Source of the DNA: Sphingomonas sp. TREG-RG-20F-R18-01
GTDB lineage: Bacteria > Pseudomonadota > Alphaproteobacteria > Sphingomonadales > Sphingomonadaceae
Length of the DNA stretch: 64,000 bases
Assembly (NCBI RefSeq): GCF_022662475.1
Contig: NZ_JAKNQQ010000002.1
Coordinates: 558,001 to 622,000, forward strand
Reading direction: 5' to 3'
Of the stretch, positions 25,287 to 32,609 are shown one piece after another. Every line of letters begins with the position of its first letter. Positions within the stretch are counted from its first letter, which is position 1. Position numbers and translations under genes: made by a program. The notes under the pieces are model-generated. The model ran no database searches. It was not told the DNA's origin and saw nothing but the letters and a program-made list of their open reading frames with translations.

Positions 25287-26543
25287 TCAGAGCCCCGCTT
25301 CGTTGACGAATAACGCGCCCGAGGTGACGATCCGGTCGCCCGCCTTCAGGCCAGCGACGATATGGTCGACGCCGTCGGTGCTGTCCGCGACCTGGACCGG
25401 GCGTGCGTAGAGATAGCCCTTGGGGCCGGCGACCCAGACGACCGCCTTGTCGCCTTCATGGATCACCGCGTCCGACGGGACGTAGATTCCGGTCGGCGCG
25501 CCGCTGCGCCGCTCGATCGTGAAGCTCGCGAACATCTGCGGTTTCAGCGCGCCGTCGTCGTTGCGCACGGTGGCGCGGACGGGGAGGCGGTGCGTCGCGG
25601 GGTCGAGTGCTGCGCCGACATTGTCGATCACCGCGTCGAACACCCGGCCCGGATAGGCGGGTGTGGTGACGCGCGCACGGTCGCCGAGATGGACGCTCGC
25701 GGCATCGCCTTCGGCAAGCTGCGCGATCAGCCAGACGCGGCTGGCATCCGCGATCGTCATGATCGGCTTGTCGCCGCCCGCGGTGACATATTGGCCCGGC
25801 GCGACGTCGCGGGTCGCGACCACGCCCGACGCCGGCGCGCGGTAAACGGTCTGCGCCGAGATCGAATCGCCGCCCGTTTGCAGCCCGCGGATTTCGGTCG
25901 CGCCCTTGCCGAGCAGCGACAATTTGTCGCGAGTCGCGGCGAGCGCGGCGTCGGCCGAGCGCAGCGCGGACTGCGCCGTTACCAGGTCGCTTTGCGCCTG
26001 GCGGTAATCCTTCAGCGCGCCGCCTGCGGTCTGGTAGATCGCGGCCTGGCGGGTCGCGGTGTCCTGCGCGATGCGGACCTGCGCGGCGGCGGTCGCGCGC
26101 TGCGCGCTGGCGGTCAGGAACTGGTCGCGCGCCTCGACGAAATCGGGCGATGCGATGCGCAGCAGCGGCTGGCCTCGCGTGACTTTCTGCCCGGCCTGAA
26201 CGAACACCGCGGCGACCTGACCCGAGAAGGGGAGCAGGATGGGCGTGCTGCTGTCGCCATTGACCGCGATCGTGCCGGTTGCCTGAATCCCGCCCATCGT
26301 CGACCCGTCGCGCACGACCGTCAGCTTCATTCCGGCAAGCTGCTCCTTCGTCGGGGCAAAGGCGCCCGGCGGCGTCTTCTCGGTCACCGGTTCGGCCGGC
26401 TTGGTCGCCGCGCCGATGATCGCGATGACGATGAAGATCGCTACGATAAGCGCTGCGGCGATCGCCAGCAGCCGGAGTTGGGCACGTCGGTCCAGCCGCT
26501 TGGTCTGTGGCAAGGCGATAGTGTGGTCGGTCGTCGCCGTCAT
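25287..26543 (-). CDS. czcB: RND efflux periplasmic adaptor, CzcB/CusB-like
   Basis: 418 aa. One N-terminal membrane anchor (LRLLAIAAALIVAIFIVIAI) is followed by a periplasmic HlyD-type fold: a barrel-sandwich half VNGDSSTPILLPFSGQVAAV, the coiled hairpin with FVEARDQFLTASAQRATAAA, the second lipoyl half YRAPASGVVATRDVAPGQYV, and a beta-barrel with RVWLIAQLAEGDA. No CusF-like metal-binding domain and no Met-rich stretch is seen, which fits a divalent-metal system. First gene of the operon; it starts 137 bp from the divergent response regulator. Confidence 0.92.
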   Translation of the reverse strand: MTATTDHTIALPQTKRLDRRAQLRLLAIAAALIVAIFIVIAIIGAATKPAEPVTEKTPPGAFAPTKEQLAGMKLTVVRDGSTMGGIQATGTIAVNGDSSTPILLPFSGQVAAVFVQAGQKVTRGQPLLRIASPDFVEARDQFLTASAQRATAAAQVRIAQDTATRQAAIYQTAGGALKDYRQAQSDLVTAQSALRSADAALAATRDKLSLLGKGATEIRGLQTGGDSISAQTVYRAPASGVVATRDVAPGQYVTAGGDKPIMTIADASRVWLIAQLAEGDAASVHLGDRARVTTPAYPGRVFDAVIDNVGAALDPATHRLPVRATVRNDDGALKPQMFASFTIERRSGAPTGIYVPSDAVIHEGDKAVVWVAGPKGYLYARPVQVADSTDGVDHIVAGLKAGDRIVTSGALFVNEAGL

Positions 26544-26595
26544 CTCGGTCTCGAACTCGCTTGCGGGGCTGATGGAGCCGGCGCACTAGGCGGCT

Positions 26596-26654
26596 AGGCT
26601 TACAGCAGGCTTACAGACCTATTTCTGGCCCGAGGGTTTTGCCAAGAGGGTTTT
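26596..26654. promoter_or_regulatory. tandem direct repeats in the efflux/two-component intergenic region
   Basis: AGGCTTACAG occurs twice, at 26596-26605 and 26607-26616, exactly 11 bp apart (one helical turn). GAGGGTTTT occurs twice, at 26632-26640 and 26646-26654, 14 bp apart. OmpR-type response regulators bind such tandem sites. Lying between the pump operon and its regulator gene, the first pair is the likely control site for both. Confidence 0.6.
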
Positions 26655-26679
26655 CGCTCAAGCAGGTTCGGACGGGTCG

Positions 26680-27354
26680 ATGCGGTTGTTGTTGGTGGAG
26701 GATGACCGGGAACTGGCCGAGGCGCTGGCGGCGGCACTCGCGCGGCGCGGCATGTCGAGCGATCACGCCGCGACCGCCGACGACGCGCTGCTGATGCTGG
26801 GGGCCGCACGCTACAGTGCGGTGGTGCTCGATCTCGGCCTGCCGGATGCCGACGGGCTGGACGTGCTGCGCACCCTGCGATCGCGGCAGGACCCGGTGCC
26901 GGTCGTCATCCTGACCGCGCGCGGCGATACGGCGGCGCGGATCGGCGGTCTCGACCATGGCGCCGACGACTATCTCGCCAAGCCGTTCGACGTCGAGGAA
27001 CTGGTCGCGCGGTTGCGCGCGGTGTTGCGGCGACAGGGTGGCTTCGCGGGCGCCGAGCTGACGGTCGGCAACGTGCGATTCGACTCCGTCGCACGCGAAC
27101 TGACGGTCGAGGGGCGCGGGGTCACGCTGTCCGCGCGCGAGCTCGAACTGGTCGACCTGTTGCTCAAGCGGCCCGGCCGCGTCGTGGTCAAGGCGCTGAT
27201 CGAGGACCAGCTGTTCGGCTTGTCCGAAACGCTCGGGTCGAATGCGGTCGAAGTCTATGTCCATCGGCTGCGGCGCAAGTTGGAACAGGCGGGGGCGAGC
27301 GTGGTGATCGAGACGATTCGGGGCGTAGGCTATATGCTGCGCGCGGCGGCATGA
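26680..27354 (+). CDS. OmpR-family response regulator (CzcR-like)
   Basis: 224 aa. Receiver domain: acidic pair near the start (LVEDDRELAEAL), phosphoacceptor Asp in VVLDLGLPDADG, Thr in ILTARGD, Lys in LAKPFDVEEL. A winged helix follows with LSARELELVDLLLKRPGRVV and SNAVEVYVHRLRRKLEQAGA. It overlaps the kinase by 4 bp (ATGA). It sits divergently from the metal efflux operon, whose expression it most likely controls through the tandem repeats in the shared gap. Confidence 0.93.
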   Translation: MRLLLVEDDRELAEALAAALARRGMSSDHAATADDALLMLGAARYSAVVLDLGLPDADGLDVLRTLRSRQDPVPVVILTARGDTAARIGGLDHGADDYLAKPFDVEELVARLRAVLRRQGGFAGAELTVGNVRFDSVARELTVEGRGVTLSARELELVDLLLKRPGRVVVKALIEDQLFGLSETLGSNAVEVYVHRLRRKLEQAGASVVIETIRGVGYMLRAAA

Positions 27355-28709
27355 GGTTCGGCTGGCCGCGCTCGCTGATCGCGCGGATCCTGTTGCTGGA
27401 AGGGGTGGCGATCCTGTGCGCGGCGATCCTCATCCCGCTGCTGACCGGGTCGGTGCTGCAACGGACCAAGGCGATCTACCAGGAGAAACTGCTGGTCGCG
27501 CAGGCGCAGAGCATCGCCGCCGAACTGACCCAGGCGCGGTCCGACGCCGGGCACCTGCTGCTCCCCCCCGCGCTCGAGGCCTTGTATGCGAGCACCTATG
27601 ACGGCCGCGCCTTCGCGATCGTGGCGGCGACCGGACGAGCGGTCGCGTTCAGCCGCCACGCGGGCGGCGTTCCCTGGCAAGCGGTCCCGCGCGGCCGGAC
27701 GGCGCGATCGCTGTGGCGGGCGGGCTATGTAATCGTCAGCGTGCCCGTGCGCCTGTCCGGCGCAACGCTGTGGATCCTGGTGTCGCAGGACGAGACGCGC
27801 CCGGGCGCCATCACCGACGACATCACCCGCGCGTTCCTGACGCGCTACCTGGCGCTGCTCCTGCCGATCCTGCTGCTGCTGCCGGTGGTCAACAGCGTGC
27901 TGATCGCCCGGCTGGTGCGGTCCGTCCGGCAGGTATCGGATCGCGCGGCGGCGATCGGGCCGCGCAGCCTGCACGTCCGCCTGGCCGATACGGGCCTGCC
28001 GACCGAGGTCCGCCCGCTGGTCGATGCGACCAACGGGCTGGTCGAGCGGCTCGAGCAAAGCTTCGCCGCGCAGGCCGAGTTCGTCGGCAACGTCGTCCAC
28101 GAACTGCGCACGCCGCTCGCCACGCTGCGGGTGCGGCTTGACGCCGTCGCGGACGACACGCTGCGGGCGGCGTTGCTGGCGCAGGCGGATCGCATGTCGC
28201 ACGTCGTGTCGCAGTTGCGCGACTTGGCGCGGCTCGATTCGATTGCGGACGAGGATCTGGTCGCGGTCGACCTGGTCGCGCTGGCTCGCGACACGCTGGC
28301 CCAGGCCGCGCCGATGGCACTGGCCAGCGGGCATCCGGTCGCGTTCGTGGCCCCCGACGCGCCGGTCCGGGTTCGCGGTAATCGCGTGCTGCTCGACATT
28401 GCGCTGACCAACCTGCTGTCCAATGCGGTGCGGCACACCGCCGCCGGAACGGCGATCGAGGTTGCGGTGTGCGCGAATGGCGCGCTCGTCGTGACCGATC
28501 GAGGCCCGGGGATCACGGTATCTGATCGCAGCTTGCTGACGCAGCGCTTCTGGCGGGCCGATCACCTGCGCTCGGACAGTGCCGGGATCGGGCTATCGAT
28601 CGTCCAGCGGATCGTCGACCTGCATGACGGGCGGATCGAGATCGGCGACGGCGCGGATGGCGGCGCACGCTTTGCGTTGCTGCTGCCGCTGATGCCGGCC
28701 GGCGTATGA
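27351..28709 (+). CDS. membrane sensor histidine kinase (CzcS-like)
   Basis: 452 aa. Two transmembrane helices (ILLLEGVAILCAAILIPLL and YLALLLPILLLLPVVNSVL) enclose a periplasmic sensor of about 135 residues. Then a HAMP-like linker (VRSVRQVSDRAAAIGPRSL), the H box with AEFVGNVVHELRTPLATLR, the N box NLLSNAVRHT, and ATP loops DRGPGI and GIGLSIVQRIV. It forms the partner of the adjacent response regulator. The periplasmic part has no obvious Cys/His metal motif, so the signal is inferred from the pump next door. Confidence 0.92.
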   Translation: MRFGWPRSLIARILLLEGVAILCAAILIPLLTGSVLQRTKAIYQEKLLVAQAQSIAAELTQARSDAGHLLLPPALEALYASTYDGRAFAIVAATGRAVAFSRHAGGVPWQAVPRGRTARSLWRAGYVIVSVPVRLSGATLWILVSQDETRPGAITDDITRAFLTRYLALLLPILLLLPVVNSVLIARLVRSVRQVSDRAAAIGPRSLHVRLADTGLPTEVRPLVDATNGLVERLEQSFAAQAEFVGNVVHELRTPLATLRVRLDAVADDTLRAALLAQADRMSHVVSQLRDLARLDSIADEDLVAVDLVALARDTLAQAAPMALASGHPVAFVAPDAPVRVRGNRVLLDIALTNLLSNAVRHTAAGTAIEVAVCANGALVVTDRGPGITVSDRSLLTQRFWRADHLRSDSAGIGLSIVQRIVDLHDGRIEIGDGADGGARFALLLPLMPAGV

Positions 28710-28727
28710 CGGCATAGCAGCGCTAGG

Positions 28728-28762
28728 GGATCCCGGGAACGGTTGCGACCGTCCCCGGGACC
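28728..28762. terminator. hairpin between converging kinase and PfpI genes
   Basis: A stem of GGATCCCGGGAACGGT-type left arm and GTCCCCGGGACC right arm around TTGC lies in the 62-bp gap of a convergent pair. No long T tract is seen on either strand, but position and stability suit a shared terminator. Confidence 0.6.
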
Positions 28763-28771
28763 CGTGCGGGT

Positions 28772-29341
28772 TCAGGCGCTGGCCGCCTGCTCGGCATGCT
28801 TGCCCTCGGCGAATTCCTCGACGAGCTTGGCGCAGAAAGCGGGCAGATCGTCCGGGGTGCGGCTGGTGATCAGCCCCTTGTCGACGACGACCTCCTGATC
28901 GACCCATGTCCCGCCGGCGTTGCGAATGTCGGTCTGCAGCGTCGGGAAGGAGGTTACCGTCCGGCCTTTCAGCACGTCCGCCTCGACCAGCGTCCAGGGG
29001 GCGTGGCAGATGGCAGCAACCGGCTTCGCCTGCGCGAAGAAGGCGTGGACGAACGCGACCACCGCCTTCGATCCGCGCAACGTGTCGGCGCCGACGCTCC
29101 CACCCGGGATGATCAGGCCGTCGAACGAGTCCGCCGAAACATCCTCGATCGCCTTGTCGACGCTGAAGGTCGCGCCCGGATCGAGATCATTGTTGACGGA
29201 CTGCGCGTCGTCGGTCGCCAGGCTGATGACGGTCACGGTGCCGCCGGCCTGCTCTACCGCAGCCTTGGGCTTGGCGAATTCGGGCTCCTCGGTGCCACGC
29301 GGCGCGATCAGGATCGCGATGTTCTTGCCTTCCAACGTCAT
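28772..29341 (-). CDS. DJ-1/PfpI family protein (type 1 glutamine amidotransferase-like)
   Basis: 189 aa from the ATG at 29341, which has GGAG seven bases upstream; an ATG four codons earlier lacks a good site. The PfpI nucleophile elbow is intact: Cys in AAICHAPWTLVEA, with PGGSVGADTLRG before it and ITSRTPDDLPAF after it. Members act as glyoxalases, deglycases, chaperones or proteases; which one applies here is not readable. It lies 46 bp after the catalase gene on the same strand, implying a joint oxidative or carbonyl stress role. Confidence 0.9.
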   Translation of the reverse strand: MTLEGKNIAILIAPRGTEEPEFAKPKAAVEQAGGTVTVISLATDDAQSVNNDLDPGATFSVDKAIEDVSADSFDGLIIPGGSVGADTLRGSKAVVAFVHAFFAQAKPVAAICHAPWTLVEADVLKGRTVTSFPTLQTDIRNAGGTWVDQEVVVDKGLITSRTPDDLPAFCAKLVEEFAEGKHAEQAASA

Positions 29342-29387
29342 GGTCGTCTCCATTTGCCTGGTCTTGAATGCTATGTTCGGGTTTCGA

Positions 29388-30467
29388 TCAGCCGTCCTGC
29401 CCGGTCGGCTCGTGATAGGGGCAGCCGTTGGTGCGCGCGCGGAAGTCGGCGGAATGGCGATAGGTATCGCGCCGCGCCCGGTTGATGTTGCCGAGCGGTT
29501 GGTGCGCGGTGATCCCCGTCCACACGCTGAAGCGGGTTTCCTCGTTGATCTTCCGGACGTGCGCATCGCTCCAGCTGTCCTGTGGTGCTGCGCGGACCGT
29601 GCCGACGCGAATGAACGGCGTGTCCGCCTCGTCCCACAGCACGGTCGCATCCTCGACCGGTTGCGCATCGAGATCGCGGCAGAGCTGCACGCGGAATTCC
29701 CATTCCGCGCTGATGTCGCGCATTTCCTTCTGCACTTCCTCGCGGATCGCATTCTCACGCCCGTCGATGGTGATTTCCTTGCCGGTCAGCATGGTCATCG
29801 CCGGCGCGACGGGGGCCAAGCTGAACTTGGCGACATAGTCACCGAAGCGGAAGGCGGTCGCGCTGTAATAGGTCTCGCCGAGCGGCTCGACATTGGGCGC
29901 GCCGCCCATGGAATTGACCGCTGCCGGCGCCTCCGCACCGACCGCCTCGAACGCGTGACGAACGCCGCGCAACGCCGCTGAAACCACCTTCTTGGTGCCC
30001 TCCAGCCGATCGGTCGTCTTGGCGAGCAGCTGGAGGTTGCCGAGGAATTTCTTGGCGGTCTTGGCGGCGAAGACCGGACCGTTGACCATCACGAAATCCT
30101 GCGCGGTCCCTTCGGATCCCGGCAGCCGTTCGCCCGCGACGTCGAACACCTTCATCGCCATGCCGCGCGGCAGGCTGATCACGTCGGGCAGGATATCGCC
30201 CGCGTTGGTCGACATGCGCAACAGCACCTTGTGCTTGCCCGGCGATGCGAACAGGCCCTGCGCCAGTTCGGGCGGAAGGTTCCCGTCGATCTCCAGCTCG
30301 CCCTCCAGCAGGCCGTGCGACTTGGCGTGGACCGAGCGAACGGCATGGCCATAATCCTCGGCGGTCCGCTCCAGGATGATGTCGAACGCTTCGTTCAGGC
30401 CGGCGACCGTCTCGGTCTCGTCGGGCTGCACGGTTTCCACGGCGGGGCTGTAGCGGATCGGGGACAT
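29388..30467 (-). CDS. catalase-family haem protein
   Basis: 359 aa from the ATG at 30467, preceded by AAGGAG. It is shorter than typical catalases (about 480 aa) and resembles the small SrpA/y4iL-like branch. The distal His lies in VRSVHAKSHGLLEGELEI, followed by LLRMSTNAGDILPDV and RGMAMKVFDVAGERL. QDFVMVNGPVF is the family signature. Near the C-terminus RARRDTYRHSADFRARTNG probably carries the proximal Tyr. Activity may be catalase or haem peroxidase. It is followed by the PfpI gene. Confidence 0.85.
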   Translation of the reverse strand: MSPIRYSPAVETVQPDETETVAGLNEAFDIILERTAEDYGHAVRSVHAKSHGLLEGELEIDGNLPPELAQGLFASPGKHKVLLRMSTNAGDILPDVISLPRGMAMKVFDVAGERLPGSEGTAQDFVMVNGPVFAAKTAKKFLGNLQLLAKTTDRLEGTKKVVSAALRGVRHAFEAVGAEAPAAVNSMGGAPNVEPLGETYYSATAFRFGDYVAKFSLAPVAPAMTMLTGKEITIDGRENAIREEVQKEMRDISAEWEFRVQLCRDLDAQPVEDATVLWDEADTPFIRVGTVRAAPQDSWSDAHVRKINEETRFSVWTGITAHQPLGNINRARRDTYRHSADFRARTNGCPYHEPTGQDG

Positions 30468-30497
30468 TGCAAATACTCCTTGCAGGGCAGACAAATC

Positions 30498-30525
30498 GGC
30501 AGGGGTGGAGCGTGCCACCCCTGCC
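30498..30525 (-). terminator. hairpin after the alpha/beta hydrolase gene
   Basis: GGCAGGGGTGG and CCACCCCTGCC form a perfect 11-bp stem with a 6-base loop, just past the hydrolase stop and before the catalase ATG. No T tract, but it likely separates the two units. Confidence 0.6.
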
Positions 30526-30534
30526 TGAACGCGC

Positions 30535-31656
30535 TCAACGCGCGCGTGGGGCCATGGCGAACGCCGTTTTCAGGCGCGCGACCGCCAGGTCATTGGCATC
30601 CCTGGCACCGTGGACGACCGCCGCCATGCCGAAGAACTCATGCGTCACGCCCGGGAAGGTGCGCTGCTCGACCGTGTCGCCAGCCGCGCGCATCGCGGAC
30701 GCCAGCGTCTCACCGTCCGAACGAAGCGGGTCGATCTGCGCGTTGATGATCGTCGTCGGCGGCAAGCCCCGCAAATTGGCCTTGACCAGATTGAGCCGCG
30801 GATCCTGCGCATCCGCCGGGGTCGCCTGATAGTAATGGCCGAACCACTTGAGCATCGCTGCGTTGAGCGGCTTGGCGTTCGCCGAATCGCGCCGCGACGG
30901 CAGCGTCATGCTGCTGTTCGCGATCGGATAGACCGAGACGATGTGGAGCGGCGCGGTGAGGTGGTTGTCGCGGGCATAGATGGCGGTCGCGACCGCAAGG
31001 TTGCCGCCCGCGCTTTCGCCGGCGACCGCGATCTTCCTAGGGTCACCGCCCCACGATGCCGCGTTCTGCAACGTCCAGCGATAGGCGGCCGCGGCGTCGT
31101 CATGCTGCGCGGGGAATTTGAATTCGGGCGCGTGGCGATATTCGACCGACACGACGATCGCGTTGAGCGCCTTGGCCATCGCACGCGGGGCGGCATCGTA
31201 GGTCGCGACATCGGCGATCACCCAGCCACCGCCGTGATAATAGACCACGACCGGCAACGGGCGACCGGCCGGTGCGGCGGCGGGCTTGTAGATCCGCGCG
31301 AACTGCATCGCATCCGCGCCATAAGGCACATCCTGCGTCGACACGCTTGCGTCCGGCGTGGTAGGCATGCCGCGCTTCGCCATCACTGCCTTCGCGCCGT
31401 CCGCGGCGGACGGTTGCTGCCGCGCCTCGGCGGGCGTCAGCGTCTCGATCGGCTTTCCGCCAAGCGACGCGAGCGCATCGAGCACGGTCTGCATGTCCGG
31501 CGCGGCCTTGGGTGGCTGGACCCGGGTCGGTGCGGGCGGCGGGGGCGGCGGCGCGGTGATCGCGCGGGGCGACTGGGCCGACAGCGGGCTCAATGCAATC
31601 GCCAGGGTGCTCGCGACCGCCCCGTGGGACAGGGCGCGCTTCAACGAATAGGTCAT
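30535..31656 (-). CDS. exported alpha/beta hydrolase, HSL-like esterase
   Basis: 373 aa. A signal peptide (LSHGAVASTLAIALSPLSAQ) is followed by a Pro-rich linker. The hormone-sensitive-lipase branch shows as oxyanion motif YYHGGGWVIAD, then the nucleophile elbow in AVAGESAGGNLAVA, and the acid/base pair in INAQIDPLRSDGE and GVTHEFFGM. It would hydrolyse short acyl or aryl esters in the periplasm. Divergent from the Crp/Fnr gene across 86 bp; regulation by it is possible. Confidence 0.9.
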   Translation of the reverse strand: MTYSLKRALSHGAVASTLAIALSPLSAQSPRAITAPPPPPPAPTRVQPPKAAPDMQTVLDALASLGGKPIETLTPAEARQQPSAADGAKAVMAKRGMPTTPDASVSTQDVPYGADAMQFARIYKPAAAPAGRPLPVVVYYHGGGWVIADVATYDAAPRAMAKALNAIVVSVEYRHAPEFKFPAQHDDAAAAYRWTLQNAASWGGDPRKIAVAGESAGGNLAVATAIYARDNHLTAPLHIVSVYPIANSSMTLPSRRDSANAKPLNAAMLKWFGHYYQATPADAQDPRLNLVKANLRGLPPTTIINAQIDPLRSDGETLASAMRAAGDTVEQRTFPGVTHEFFGMAAVVHGARDANDLAVARLKTAFAMAPRAR

Positions 31657-31742
31657 GGGTTCTCCTGTATCTTCGGAGGCAGCAACCCCTACGCACCCGT
31701 GGTTGTTTCTGTACGGAACCGAACAGAGAGCGGATTGGCGGT

Positions 31743-32534
31743 ATGGCGGGAAGCCTTTTATGGAATGGCATGGATGTGAACACCGCCACCCCAGATCCGA
31801 TCGAGCGCGTCGTACCGATTACGCGGGCGCAAACCCGCAACCGGCTGCTGAGCCGCCTGGACGATGCGGATTTCGCGCTGCTCCAGCCACATCTCGTGCG
31901 CGTGCCGTTCGCGGTCGGCGAGGTGATCCTGCGCGCGGGCGACGCCGTCGAGAGCTTCTGCTTTCTCGAGGCGGGCATCGCGGGGGTGCTCGACGCGCTG
32001 GAAGGGGAGCGGTGTTATGCGGTCGGGCTGGTCGGCGCGGAGGGGTTCGTCGGCTGGCCGCCGCTGCTGGGCGACGATCGCTCGCCGTATGACGTCGTGA
32101 TGCGCGCCGAACACGGCGAGGCACTGCGGATTCCGGCGGACGTGCTGCTGGCGGCGGCCGCGCGGAGCGAAACGCTGCGGGTGACGCTGTTACGCTTCGT
32201 CCAGGTCTTCATGATCCAGATGGGCCGGACGATCGTCTCGGCGCTGGCGCATCCGGTCGAGCGGCGGCTGGCCCGCTGGATCCTGCTCTATCACGACCGC
32301 GTCTGCGAGGACGATATCAGCATGACGCACGAGGAGTTTCGGCTGATGCTCGGCGTGCGCCGCAGCAGCGTCACCGACGCGCTCCACCGGCTGGAGGAAC
32401 AACAGGCGATCCGCGCGGTGCGCGGGCGGGTGATCGTGCGCGACCGCGCCACGCTGATCGCGCTGGCCGGGGACACCTATGGCGGCCCCGAGCACCACTA
32501 TCGTCGGTTGCTCGGTGAGGAACGGTCGCGCTGA
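31743..32534 (+). CDS. Crp/Fnr-family transcriptional regulator
   Basis: 263 aa from ATG 31743; ATG 31770 is an alternative. An N-terminal cyclic-nucleotide-type beta-roll (about residues 40-145: LVRVPFAVGEVILRAGDAVES, FLEAGIAGVLDA) leads to a long dimer helix (VFMIQMGRTIVSALAHPVER) and a HTH_Crp domain with MTHEEFRLMLGVRRSSVTDAL. No N-terminal Cys set for an Fe-S cluster is present, so it is not an Fnr oxygen sensor. The ligand is unknown. Upstream genes are divergent, downstream nrdA is convergent. Confidence 0.9.
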   Translation: MAGSLLWNGMDVNTATPDPIERVVPITRAQTRNRLLSRLDDADFALLQPHLVRVPFAVGEVILRAGDAVESFCFLEAGIAGVLDALEGERCYAVGLVGAEGFVGWPPLLGDDRSPYDVVMRAEHGEALRIPADVLLAAAARSETLRVTLLRFVQVFMIQMGRTIVSALAHPVERRLARWILLYHDRVCEDDISMTHEEFRLMLGVRRSSVTDALHRLEEQQAIRAVRGRVIVRDRATLIALAGDTYGGPEHHYRRLLGEERSR

Positions 32535-32570
32535 CCCTGGAGGGCGACCGCGCTCAGGCCGCAAAATGGG

Positions 32571-32601
32571 GGGCACGCCGTCGCCGTCGACGGTCGTGCC
32601 C
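32571..32601. terminator. bidirectional hairpin between the Crp/Fnr gene and nrdA
   Basis: GGGCACGCCGTCG pairs with CGACGGTCGTGCCC around a CCGT loop. It lies in the gap of a convergent pair and is strong, though without T tracts. Confidence 0.65.
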
Positions 32602-32609
32602 GGCATGGT

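Noticed and set aside
20658..25306. Very long plus-strand frames opposite the efflux operon
   Set aside because: They are His/Arg/Asp-rich antisense shadows of czcA, czcB and the NodT channel with no family features.
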